From Paramecium pentaurelia (lineage: Eukaryota > Ciliophora > Oligohymenophorea > Peniculida > Parameciidae), in the NCBI GenBank assembly GCA_905183005.1, contig CAJJDO010000021.1:442773-506772 (forward strand): DNA of 64,000 bases. Direction: 5' to 3'. The notes beneath the pieces were generated by a model. The model made no database searches and was not told where the DNA came from. It saw only the letters and a list, made by a program, of their open reading frames with translations. Below, one piece after another: positions 24,579 through 35,782 of the stretch; positions within the stretch are counted from its first letter, which is position 1; every line of letters starts with the position of its first letter. Both the position numbers and the translations under genes were made by a program.

Positions 24579-24870
24579 TATTTAATTTTTAAGTTATTAA
24601 TAAATTAATAAACTTACTATTTTTGCAAATGTTGTAATTTTATAATACTTTATTATATAATCTTTAGTTTTATAATAGTTATTTATAATAATCTTTTGTT
24701 TTCTAATTTTTATATGATTATTATTATATTTTATTATCTTTTTTTAATATTAATTATAAAAACAAGAATATTATATTTTTATTATTTTTCTAATCTTTTC
24801 ATAAAAACAAGTGTATAATTAAATGTAAATGCAATTTAAGAAATTTGTATTTATTTTTTATTTAATAATA

Positions 24871-25757
24871 TCATTTTTTTGTACTGTTTTTCAATTTTTA
24901 GTCAATATTTTTGAAATAAGTATTTTGAATTCTTTAAGATAATGTTCTTTATTTTTTATTTTCTGGAGATTTGTATCTACTAGTAAGAGGAGGAGCTAAT
25001 TTTAATGATAACTTTTTATCAAAGATATCCTAAAAATTCAAAGGATTTGAAACTCCCAATTTAGTAATATTTGATACTCGAGGATAATAAAATGTTTTTC
25101 TTTTTATTGCTAGTTATTAATTTCCAAGAATTGGTTCAGTTTTAATTCTTTATCCAAATAATTGATTATGCATATCTTTTTAATCTGATGTCTTTTAATT
25201 ATTTTATATTGGTGTTAAATCTGTAAGAGTATTAGGAGATGATTGAAATAACTATTATTATAAATTATTAGATAACATAAGTTTGGAGATTGCACTTTTG
25301 ACATACACCATTTATAAAATTTAAGACATTGGTTTGAATTTGGATTTAATAACATTATTAGTAGTTGAATGACTAAAATTATGTTTAAGTTGTACATGGA
25401 TGCAGTTCCACTTGATTTTAGTAAGTTTTCTTGATTTTTAGGAGTTCTTTCTAATTCATGTAATTTTATTTATATAGGTTTCTAGATTATGTTATTATCA
25501 GTTTCATTCTTTATTAACAGTTTCTTACGAATATTGCCACCACATTCATTACAATGGCAACTAAGATTCATTGATCTTTCTTCAAATAAGACCTATTTTA
25601 ATTGCTGAAAAGAATGACTAGGCTTAAGTGTTTTTTAGTTTTTAGATAATGAATAGACTTTGTATTTACTTTCTTGTTTGTATGTTCTTTTTCGATACTT
25701 TGTTTTACAATAGACATCGAGATTCTTTGCTAATGATTTATTATCAAATATATTCAT
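24871..25757 (-). CDS. hypothetical basic protein with Cys-rich patch, 287 aa
   Basis: Starts MNIFDNKSLAKNLDVYCKTK. Basic, Ser/Asn/Gln-rich, with a small Cys/His cluster NLSCHCNECGGNIRKKLL (about residues 66-83) that could be half of a zinc site. One 23-nt intron (about 25373-25395) restores the frame, giving a whole number of codons to TGA 24871-24873. No domain recognised. The start ATG shares 3 of 4 bases (ATGA) with the stop of the upstream Cdc6/Orc1 gene; if that is not real, a downstream Met such as the one before NLSCHC would be the start. Confidence 0.6.
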
Positions 25758-27467
25758 AATTATTGTAAAATGTTTTTAAATGCATCCAGATCAGATAATT
25801 AATATTTCAATTCCTCTGCTGTAAATTTACATTGAATCTTTTTTACTGTGATTTTAAATCCCATTTTTTATTGTTTCACTTCTTTTGTAGTAAGTAGGTT
25901 ATAATCTTTTAATAAATTAATTTCCTCTTCTACATCCACACTTAAAGGTAAACATAATTTATATTTAATTTCATTAACCTTTCTTGTAAGATCAGATAAA
26001 TCTATTTCAATTTAACTAGTATCCTTTTTTAGTAATGCTGTAATCCCTAATAATATTAATTATTGATGTAATGACAATGTTGTTACAACACTCTTCATTT
26101 TGTTATCAAAAACAGTCATACCAATTTCTTTATTGACAGCATCTGTAGTTATTTCATCTTTGTCTCTTAAAGTCCTTTTAACTATATCTATTATATTTCT
26201 CATATCACCACCCTTATCATTATAAGCTCTTGTTGTAAGTATTTTAATAGCATTTTCATCATATTTTCTATATATAAATTAATTATTACTAGATTTCAAT
26301 TTATTTTAATATATCTAAAACTAATTCTTATAACTATTAGATTGTATAAGGTTTCAAAATTAAATTTTTAAATTAAGGGAGCTAAAATTTATATCTCACT
26401 GATTAAGTTTATAGAAACTCTATATCATTACTAATTCCAATAATGATTGCATGTTTTGATAAAGAGAATAAATCAAAGGCTTCTTTTTCACTTACTTTGA
26501 ATAAATTGTCAAATTCATCAATAGTAATTATACTATTATTTATTAAATATAATAATACGTATTTTATTCTTTAAGTGTATCCATAATTATTTTACGTGCT
26601 TATTATTTACCAGAAGTACTCTTTACATTCAATTACTTTTTACAAATGTTTAAAAATTCTGTATAATTTTTACATTGCATTGCATTTATATAGATAGTAG
26701 TATAATTATTCTACCATTATTTTAAACATTTAGTTAATAACATAGTTTTTCCACATCCAGGTTAACCAGTAATCATCAGAAACTTTTATTCATTTTGAGA
26801 TGCAATAAATTATTGTATTTCAAATTCTTCTATCTCTCTAAATTTCATTCTTTTAATGAGTTCAGTCACATTACTTTGAGTGTTTTCTAAATCTTCATAA
26901 GCATTGGGTTATTTCTTATTATTTTATAAATCATCTTAATGTATTTATCTTTTCTTTTTCATTAATTTATATATTATGGCGCTTAAATTAGCGTACCATT
27001 TACATATATAATATAAATTATCAAATTTCTTTTTTCTTTTAACTTTTTTATCTGGCCATTAATCTATCCTATATAGACTTTGATTAATTTTGTAATTATG
27101 ATTCCACTACATTCTATTTGACTTAATGTTCCTCTTTCAGCAATAATTTAGGAATAGGTGTTTCATTATTTTCATTTCTAAATTCTATTTTCGGTGATCT
27201 CTTTTTAGAAGATGATTCATCCAATTTTTATATTACTTTTGTGTCATTGAATTAAGTTTATGGAGATTCATGATTTTTCATAATTATATCAGGATTATCT
27301 TTATTCTTTTTACCTTCTTCTATAAATGTTTGAAGTTAAATAACTAATTTCTTATTATCAATTTATTAAAATTGATCTTCATTTTTAGGTGTAGCATATT
27401 CTGTTGGTTTATCAATTCTATCATTAAAATCTTCAAAATCTTTAAAATAACTAACATCACTACTCAT
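25754..27467 (-). CDS. Cdc6/Orc1-type AAA+ ATPase
   Basis: A hydrophilic N-terminal ~170 residues (MSSDVSYFKDFEDFNDRIDK onward) is followed by a KFREIEEFEIQQFIASQNEQ segment and an AAA+ core. The Walker A reads ITGQPGCGKTMLLTKCLKQW, the Walker B is NSIITIDEFDNLF, and sensor 1 is HAIIIGISNDIEF. Then come AIKILTTRAYNDKGGDMRNI and a winged-helix-like end with MKSVVTTLSLHQQLILLGIT and VNEIKYKLCLPLSVDVEEEI. This is the pattern of the replication-licensing ATPases Cdc6 and Orc1; no BAH domain was seen, so Cdc6 is somewhat more likely. A frame change near 27010-27040 needs an intron not fixed here; further introns lie near 26290-26570. Confidence 0.8.
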
Positions 27468-27924
27468 AATTTATATAGGTTATTGTCTAATCATTAATAT
27501 TCATACTTTACATTTTTCTTTCTGAAGATTATAATGATCTTGGTTCTCTTTATGTAAACTTATCTGCTTATTATACTATATTCTTAATTTTATCTAAAAA
27601 ATAATATTTAATTGGATCCATTAAAGTATCATATTATTAAACACATTCTTAATACATTCCTACTAATTAATCTACCATATTAATTTATTTTATTGGAGAC
27701 AAATTAAATTTATTCTCCATTGTAGACATAGTTAAAAAAAATTATTTCGTTAAATTTATTTTCTTTTATGTTCCTTATTAAACTTCTTTTTGATTCTATT
27801 TATACAAAAACTCTGGAGTCATGAATTATTCATCTATATAAAATGCTCCTTTTTAACCAGATTTGTTCTCTTCTTCCCCTTTCTTCCCTTAAATACTCTC
27901 AAATGCCTATTTAAATATTCTCAT
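27457..27924 (-). CDS. hypothetical protein, 155 aa
   Basis: Intronless frame from MRIFKQAFESIQGKKGEEEN to TGA 27457-27459. The central part NLSPIKQINMVDQLVGMYQE, then QYDTLMDPIKYYFLDKI, is helical and looks conserved, but no family was recognised. Its stop overlaps the ATG of the Cdc6/Orc1 frame by 11 nt, and its start is 25 nt after the stop of the rhodanese gene. Confidence 0.55.
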
Positions 27925-27949
27925 TAAATTTATTAAATATATTATAAAT

Positions 27950-28907
27950 TCATTTCTTTTTTATTTCCACATCCTTGGTAGAAGCATATTCACTCCAACT
28001 TCCATCATATAATGAAATATTTTTCAATCCTATTCTTTCTAATGCAACATATATCACTGCTGCTGTTACTCCTGATCCACATGAACATACTATATTTTTA
28101 TTCAAATCTACATTAAGACTATTGAGAATTTCTTTAATTTCTTCAGCCTAATTTATTAATTAAATATAATACAGTCTTCATCAATCCTGTTTGTTAATCA
28201 ATTAATTGACTGAAAGGTAATGAATTTGAATATGGCATATGACCACTAGATAATCCAGCTCTAGGTTCAGGTACTTCTCCATTAAATCTTGGAGCAGGTC
28301 TAGCATCCAAAACTTAATCTCCTCTCTTTCCTTTATTTTAATTCTCTATATTTTTAAGTATAAAATCAAGCTCTCTTAACATATGAGGTTAAGGAGTTGC
28401 TTTATATTTGGCTTCCTTTATTAAGGGTGGAGCATCAGAAACTGCACAATTTTCTCGAACCCAAGCTGGAAATCCACCATCTAAGACTGCTATATCTTTG
28501 TGTCCAAAGTATTTGAATTGCCAATAAACTCTTGCAGATGAAAAGATATTCATTCCATCATAAACCACTATTTGATCATTATTACTAATTCCCATATCAG
28601 ATACAGACCTTATATATAATATATGATGTACCTTTCAAAATCTTCTTTTTTTGGAAGCATATGAGGTAAACTAGTTTCTTAAAGACTGTTTGCATCAATA
28701 TCAAAACGGATTGCTCCAGGAATATGTGATTTTTTATATTCTAATTCTGCATTGCGATTCATTTGAGGAAGGTACCATGAACAATCTATTTTTAACTTTT
28801 GCTTTACCTAAGACTTTGACTTTATTGAGATTTTATTTCAAATATTGTACTGAGACTAATGGTGAAGGGAAAGTCGAAAAGGCATATCTTGCAGATCTGA
28901 CAAACAT
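27950..28907 (-). CDS. two-domain sulfurtransferase (thiosulfate/3-mercaptopyruvate type), 295 aa
   Basis: Starts MFVRSARYAFSTFPSPLVS, an Arg/Ser/Phe-rich, acid-free leader that would suit mitochondrial import. Domain 1 shows DCSWYLPQMNRNAELEYKKS with HIPGAIRFDID, then SNNDQIVVYDGMNIFSSARV, VYWQFKYFGH and LDGGFPAWV. Domain 2 carries the active-site loop CGSGVTAAVIYVAL and ends LYDGSWSEYAS. The loop CGSGVTA is that of 3-mercaptopyruvate sulfurtransferases (CG[ST]GVT), while CRKGVT would mark rhodaneses proper. Introns of 22, 23 and 25 nt (about 28803-28824, 28609-28631 and 28149-28173) give an integral codon count. Role: transfer of sulfane sulfur. Confidence 0.88.
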
Positions 28908-28992
28908 TTTAATATGATAATATGTAATATTTACAATTTCTAATTTTGATTTTTATATTGAAATATTCTATATTCAAATCAAATATGAATAT

Positions 28993-31301
28993 ATGTAATT
29001 ATCAGAAAAATTGATTGCGAGAGTATTTGTGATAATATTATGCCTTTTGTCAATCACAGGGTCAACTTTAATTTTATTGAAATTCTTTAGAACACCTAGA
29101 TTAAGCAAAAACCCAGGGAGTATTATTTAAAGAATGACCATAGCTTAAATTGTATTGAAAAGAATGTTATTAGATAATTACTTTTTTGATGTTATTTGCA
29201 CAATTTTACATTGAATCTAATGATAAAATAACTGGTGGTACCTTTGTAATATCTTCAAATTTTTGCTCATTTCTAGGGTTCATTGAGATATTTTTCTCAT
29301 CTGAATATATACTCTATAATGTCTATTTTCCAATAAATCTATACTGTTCACTAAAAACATAAGACTATAACTTTACTAAATACTTTAAGTTTATGGAAAT
29401 ATTCTCATTAATATTTTCATTTCTATTCACTTTGACTATGTTCTTTGTTAAAGATGTCAAAATAAAGTATCAATAATATATAATTAGTTTTGTTGGAGTA
29501 TGTGGTTTATTATTAAATGAATTATCCATACCTTTAAGTGTTATTTTGGCATTCATAACATTAACCATTTTAATATTACTTGTTTTCGTAATCACTGAAA
29601 AATCATCATTTAAAACGACTCTTTATAATAAAGATTCAGAAAAATTTCATAGGAAATATCATAAAGAATTCATAATTGTTAATACACTCTATACAACAGT
29701 ATTTCTAGTCACTTATATGATTCCCTCATGCCTTATATTTTGGACTTAATTAATTCCTGGTGATGAAAATCGTTTCTATTCTTTTCCAATTATCTATCCC
29801 TTGGGAGGTATATTACTTTTTTTGATCAGAATAAATGATCCAATTGTAAAAAAGTATATATATACAATAATAATGGGAATGAAAAAAAAAAATTAAAATT
29901 TTAAATTAAAGGATAAACTTTTATAAAAAGAAGATGTAATAATTAAATTATAATAGTTTAATGGTATTGAATAGATTAGTATTAATTCTGGACTTGAAAT
30001 TAGTGTTTGTTAAAATAAGAAACTTAAATATACAGTAAAACCAATGTTTAGTGAGAAATAATTATAATCAGAAATTATATTATCATCAACTTTAGGAAAT
30101 GGAATTCAAAATAAATTGATTAAGAATAATCAAGAATTATTTATTGTATTACTTTCTATTAAAAATGTCATCAATTAATGTATTCAAGAAAAGTAATCAT
30201 TATTGAAAACTTTAAAACCATTTAATTTTATACATATCACAAAATATTAATTATATTTATAAGATGATTATAAAGAGTTGGATTAGAAATATAAAAATTA
30301 TAATGTATAATTATTATTAATTATTTTAGAATCTATGTTTAAAGGATTATGTTAATTAAATTTGTTATAAAAGAGTTATAAATTGTTATAGTTATGCAAG
30401 CTAGACTTTGATTCATCTCTTTAGTTAAATATTAAATATTGATTTAAATCAATTAAAAATTAGTTTAAAAATTGAATAGAATACAAAGAAATTAATCAAT
30501 ACTAAATTATCTTAATTTTATGGACCTATTTTTATTACTTATGATAATTATTTTTCTATTGAAATCATTTCAAAATAACATAAACTGCTCTTAACAAAGG
30601 GTGGAGGATTGATGAATATTTGTAAACGTTATTAAACTGAATATAGTAAGTAAAAAAATGGTAATACATTATTACCTGCTATATTGGGATTATATACAAT
30701 TTAAATTGAAGAAGATAGATATATTAATGTTGTATTAAAATTAAATTAAATAAAAATATACTATCCTTTATAACTAAATTTTTTCAATATTCCAGAAGAA
30801 TAAGATTAATTAATCTAATAAGATGTATTTGGATGGATATAATTAAGTTTAGATAAAGGTTAATTAAAATTATTTATTGCTGAAAAATTATTTGATGATA
30901 AATTCTAAATTAAAATTGAAGATAATGATTTTAAACTATCCAAAAATGCTACTAAAGATTTATTGACTATTTTAAGTAAAGATATAGAAGAGTTTTGTTT
31001 TTGTAGAAATCTAACTTTATCTTTGGTTTACTTTAAATTACCAACAAATAGATTAGATTCTATGTGTAAACATGACAATTCATTATCTTATCATTATTAA
31101 ATAATTAAAAATAGTTAATAAATGACTCCATTATAGATGAATGAATATTTTAAAGATTTAGGATAATTTGAACTAGATAGTAAAATTGGATTTGTTAGAA
31201 TTTATTTTGATAATTTTTGGTAGGATTGGGAATATATCTATTAGAATGAAAGATGTATGTATTTTGATAAACTAACAGAATAGTTATCAGAAATAATTTG
31301 A
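28993..31301 (+). CDS. 7TM receptor fused to a degenerate PIP-kinase domain (GPCR-PIPK), about 748 aa
   Basis: Introns of 22 nt (about 29151-29172) and 40 nt (about 30420-30459) give an integral codon count. Residues about 8-300 hold seven membrane helices, with VFVIILCLLSITGSTLILLK, then a KNPGSIIQRMTIAQI loop, and IYPLGGILLFLIRINDPIVKK as helix 7. This looks like the receptors fused to phosphatidylinositol phosphate kinases in Dictyostelium (RpkA) and oomycetes. The C-terminal 300 residues align loosely with a PIP kinase: GPIFITYDNYFSIEIISKQH for the N-lobe, then GNTLLPAILGLYTIQ for SLLPRFLGLYR. The lysine position reads Glu (FSIEII), no DLKGS-like motif was found, and DYSLLVGIH is replaced by LTLSLVYFKLP. 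A pseudokinase is therefore inferred. Confidence 0.7.
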
Positions 31302-31346
31302 TTTCTTTTTTGATAACAATAAATTAAACCATTAATACAAATTTAC

Positions 31347-33651
31347 TCAATTTGCTAATTCCATAGATTATCTTCTTGTAAATATTTCAACCTTTCTATT
31401 TTTATTGTCAACTTAATCTTTAAAATCTTTTTTTCTTGACTTTTTCTTTTTATCACTATCAACTATATCCTTATCATTTAATATTTACTTCTTTCTATTT
31501 AAATTTCTTAGAAGATTTCAAATATTCTAATGTAAGGGAATATCTATGTATTATTTGAATATGAGAATAATCTCAAAAATAAGAAATCATATTATTCTGG
31601 AGTTAAATCGATATCCATATATTCAAATGTTTCTATAATTTGTTTTCTTTCTAATAATCCTTCATATTTACTTGTTAATTAATCAAAATATTATTTCAAA
31701 CTATTTTTATATTTACTAATAACCTAATAATTATAATTTTAAATATACTTGTGTTATCTCCTTTGTTTTTTTTATTTCAATTTCACTTGTTAAAATATCA
31801 TAATTTCCAATCAATTTTTACAAGATACTTCTTACTATAGTTGTAGATTAAGTTAATTAATCATTATAAACAACAAATTCCTAAGAATTATCTTCAGTAA
31901 GATATCTAGCTACCAATAAAGCTGAATCTTCATCAATTAATAAAAAAGGTTCTTTCTACATTCTTTCTGATATTTCTTTTAATTTAATTTCTCCAGTCTT
32001 CTTATTTTTATTATCAAATAGATATCTTTCAATTGCATCTGCTAATGTAATTTTTTTAGTTCTCAATCGATAATTTAATTCAAATCCTAAATATTATACA
32101 TCATCTTTTTTAATAACCTTAAACTTTTATTACTATTAATTTTTATCCTAATTAATACTATCTGGAGTATTATTTTAATTTTATGGTCTCTAACTCTTTA
32201 AATTAAGAGTTGCTGCTGTTGGAGCCAACTTTTACTATATAGATGGAACAGTTTCTTTTAACCTAGATTAGGCATTTATTAATAGCAAATGTTTATATTT
32301 TTCATCTAATTCCTCATAAGCTATTTTAAGCTTCTTTAATTCCTCTTATAATTAATCTTTAATTTTTGCTTCAATTGAAGATTTTTCATTTAATTTTTAT
32401 TTCAATTCAGTTGTTGTTTTATCTAAATATTCTATATCTCTTGTTTTCTATTATAATTCTTTTCTTAATTCTTATTCAATTTTAACTAATCCTATTATTC
32501 TTAATTAATTATTATCTAATTTATTTGCTTTTTAAATTAGATTTTAATTTGTATCTTTATATGAATCTAATTCCTATTAAAGTCCATCAATATAAATTAA
32601 TTTATCTTTCAGAGTTTATTAAAGATCATCAATCACTTATTTTTATTTGTTAAGAACTTTTTAATTAGTCTCTATTTAATTTTATAACTTAAACAACTCT
32701 TCTTATTCAATTGCAATTTGTCCTTAATAAAATGAATTTTCCTATTTTAAAGAATTTATTATTTGCATCTAAATATAGAATTTCTCTTCAAATTAATTAA
32801 AATCATGAGTCATTTAATATATCTATTCATTTCTCTAAGATTATTCTAATAAAGTTTTTAATCTTAATGTTTCTTCTTAAAATACATTAATTTCTTTCTC
32901 CAATTCTTAAATTTTAGTATATTTAATATCATGTTTCAAATTTTATATTTCTTCATTCTATTATTTAATCATAGTTCTTAACTCTTTTATTTATTTCTTT
33001 AAAGTAATTGTCAATAAATTCTATATTTAATAAATTTTATATTAATACTTCACTAATTCCCAATTTAGTCATCAAAGCTAAATCCTATTTATCAGCAACA
33101 TATTTCTGCTGTAAATATCCACCCACATTTTAAACTACAGTTTACATACGTTCTGTATTTTTATTCAAAAATCTCATTTTTGCTTTAAGATCATAGTTTT
33201 CTTAAGTTAACTTGTTAATAATATCTTTTAAATAAACAGTTTCTGCATATAAATCATCCTAGTTTAATAAATAAAGATCTTTACTTTATCCTTGACCATG
33301 TTGACAGGTATTTTCTTACTTAAATCTTAAACAACAGGTGAATTTCTAAATGATTAGTTTGAATATAGTACTTTACAATTTCTGTATGATTAGATTTGCT
33401 TTATGTTACTGAACTATCATTAATAACATTTGTTTTTCTTGTAGAAAGTGTTCTAAATTTATTAGAGGATGGTTTCAATACAAATTTATCTAAATCATTC
33501 TATTCACCTGCTCCAAGTATAACTACCTTTAAACCATTTGGAGACACCTTCTCAAGTTTTTTAGTATCATAGATGATGCCTGATTAAGGTCTACTTCTAA
33601 TTTGACTGAAAGTCTTAGATGCAATCCTTTTGTTATTTTATTTCTTTACAT
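31347..33651 (-). CDS. long coiled-coil protein, about 750 aa
   Basis: The basic N-terminus IASKTFSQIRSRPQSGIIYD, then EQNDLDKFVLKPSSNKFRTL, is followed by about 400 residues of heptad-rich Gln/Glu/Lys/Leu sequence. A more globular C-terminal part reads DDVQYLGFELNYRLRTKKIT, LADAIERYLFDNKNKKTGEI and FLLIDEDSALLVARYLTED. It ends in a Lys-rich tail (DSDKKKKSRKKDFK, RRQSMELAN) at TGA 31347-31349. Structural or ciliary/basal-body roles are common for such proteins but this is only inference. The start is unusual: the ATG at 33649-33651 is followed directly by GTAAAG...AAAAG, which looks like a 23-nt intron splitting the start codon. Confidence 0.65.
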
Positions 33652-34332
33652 TTATAAAGTTTTTGGAAGTAATATGTTTTATAAAATAAAATTGAATTAT
33701 AACAATCAATAAATATATTTATACATATTCACTTGTCTAAAAATAAATTAAAAACTTTATTTTATTTACCTATTCTTCTATCGTATATTTTATATTATTT
33801 TGTTTCATATATTTAATAATAGCAATTAGTCATATTAATATTTTAATTACAGCTCTTCTTTCATCAATTCAGTAATTTAAAAATTTATAATTCCAAATAA
33901 CTTCTATACATATATATATATATCGATGTTTGTAATTGGATAAAAAAAATAAAATCAAATTTCGAATTTCATAAAATTATATTTATTTACATTAACTTTT
34001 ATTTACAGATTTCAAAATAATACTTTTTAACTAAGAATCAGTGTTCTTGAAATGATTTCACAAATATTTAAATCAAAACAAAACAATTATAGAATAATCA
34101 AATAATAGGTTTATTTGGTTTCGCAATTATTAAAAAATAGTTTATTTGGTTTTTTTAAACAAAAATAACGGAGAAATTATTTTACTCTTTAAAAAGTCGA
34201 AACTTCAATTTTATTAGAAAAAGGATATGAAAGATCTTATTATTTATTAATTGTACATAAGCATAATTAAAATAAGTTATTTAAGAACTTAGAAATTATA
34301 AAAGATATTTTATTATTATATTAATTTAAGGA
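33652..34332. other. divergent intergenic region
   Basis: AT-rich, between a minus-strand coiled-coil gene and a plus-strand small gene. Contains a short (TA) run near 33910-33923. No coding frame or RNA seen. Confidence 0.45.
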
Positions 34333-34788
34333 ATGAACTAAATTATATTTGATGAGGATTAAATCCATAACAATACTTGGGATGAATACTCAAACTAGTT
34401 AATATGTGAATCACCAATCCTATTTGGAATTCCATATCGTAGAAAAATAAATGAAGATCAACTTTCTGTTATTTATCTGGATTATCAATCTAACACCTCA
34501 GAGAATTAATAAAGTAATGAAAAGAAATATCAAACTCCTCATACTTTAAAGAGGATTTAAAAAAAATCTAAAAAATTTAATGCAAAGTTCAAAACAAAAT
34601 AAATCTCTTTGAATAATATTATTGAAGAATTTACTACTTTTGTTCATTTTTCAGCTGAAAGTAAAAATGAATAAATTCATTATTGTTAAAAGATGAGAAT
34701 GATGCTTGAAAATCTAGAATCCATATTGTTCTCAATAAAATAAGAAATTTTGGATTAATATCAAAAGAAACTATCTATGAATAATTGA
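34333..34788 (+). CDS. hypothetical protein, 151 aa
   Basis: Intronless frame from MNQIIFDEDQIHNNTWDEYS to TGA 34786-34788. Acidic first third with ESPILFGIPYRRKINEDQ, basic middle (LKRIQKKSKKFNAKFKTKQ) and a helical end (MRMMLENLESILFSIKQEIL). No domain recognised. It has the same layout as the next gene at 35134 (acidic N-terminus, Lys-rich stretch, Met-rich helical end), so the two may be diverged tandem copies. Confidence 0.6.
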
Positions 34789-35133
34789 TATATATTAATG
34801 TGGTAATCAAAAAATAATATCTTAGTTTTAAATTATTATTATTTATTAATTAATAAATAGTGAAATTAAAGTTTACATTATCATCTTTATCCACGCTTGA
34901 TTAGACGTTGATTGATTAACAATTTGAGAATCATAATGGAAAATAATGCTTTGATGTATATATATAGAGGATTTTCAGATTATTTAATATACTGTTTTAT
35001 AAATTAACACGCATCTATTATTATTGGAAATAGTTCAAAATAAAGATTTAATAATTAATCAACTCAAGTCGTCATAAAAGGTGATTTTGAATATCTTTCA
35101 ATTAATAATTGATATTTTTTATAAAATATCTCG
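34789..35133. other. intergenic spacer
   Basis: AT-rich spacer between two same-strand small genes; nothing recognised. Confidence 0.45.
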
Positions 35134-35595
35134 ATGGATATCAACCCTTTCTTATATGACAACTTACCTTAACCTTAAGAGAACAATGATCTGATACAAG
35201 AAGAATGTCATCAATACCTTTCTAAATTGAATTTTAACAAAACTATATTTAGAATGCAAAGTCCTGAACCTTCTATTCAGGATGATTGTTTCAAGAATGA
35301 AAATGAAAAATCTTTTGATGTTGATTTTGTGGATTTCAATTATATTAATGAAGAGAAGAAGTTTTCTTCAGATGATGAAGAATTCAATTAATGTTCTAAG
35401 AAGATTTAAAAAGTGAAAAAATTAAAAAAGAAGAGTAAAAATAGAAATGGACCTCTTTCAGAGAAAGAATTTACAGAAATAATGAAAAAAATAGACTAGT
35501 GCCAATAAATAATGAATATGATTGAAAATATGTCAATGATTGTAAATAGATTTAAGCTCTAGTTAGAGAAACAAAGAAATTCAACGCTAATGTGA
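35134..35595 (+). CDS. hypothetical protein, 153 aa
   Basis: Intronless frame from MDINPFLYDNLPQPQENNDL to TGA 35593-35595. The N-terminal half is acidic with SFDVDFVDFNYINEEKKFSS and DDEEF, the middle is a Lys-rich block (KKIQKVKKLKKKSKNRNG), and the end is an amphipathic Met-rich helix (IMKKIDQCQQIMNMIENMSM). No known family. The Lys block could be a nuclear-localisation signal. Layout shared with the gene at 34333. Confidence 0.6.
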
Positions 35596-35782
35596 CATAA
35601 GTGGATTATTTTGTTTCAATATTTTATATATATTTTGCTGTTGAACTGACAGTTTATTTACTCATGAAAATTAAAAACTGAGTATAAATCTAAAATTATA
35701 AATGATAATCAAAATATATGTCAAAAGAGCATAAAGACTAAAGTGATTACAATGTATGTAAGAATTGACACGATTAAAAGAT

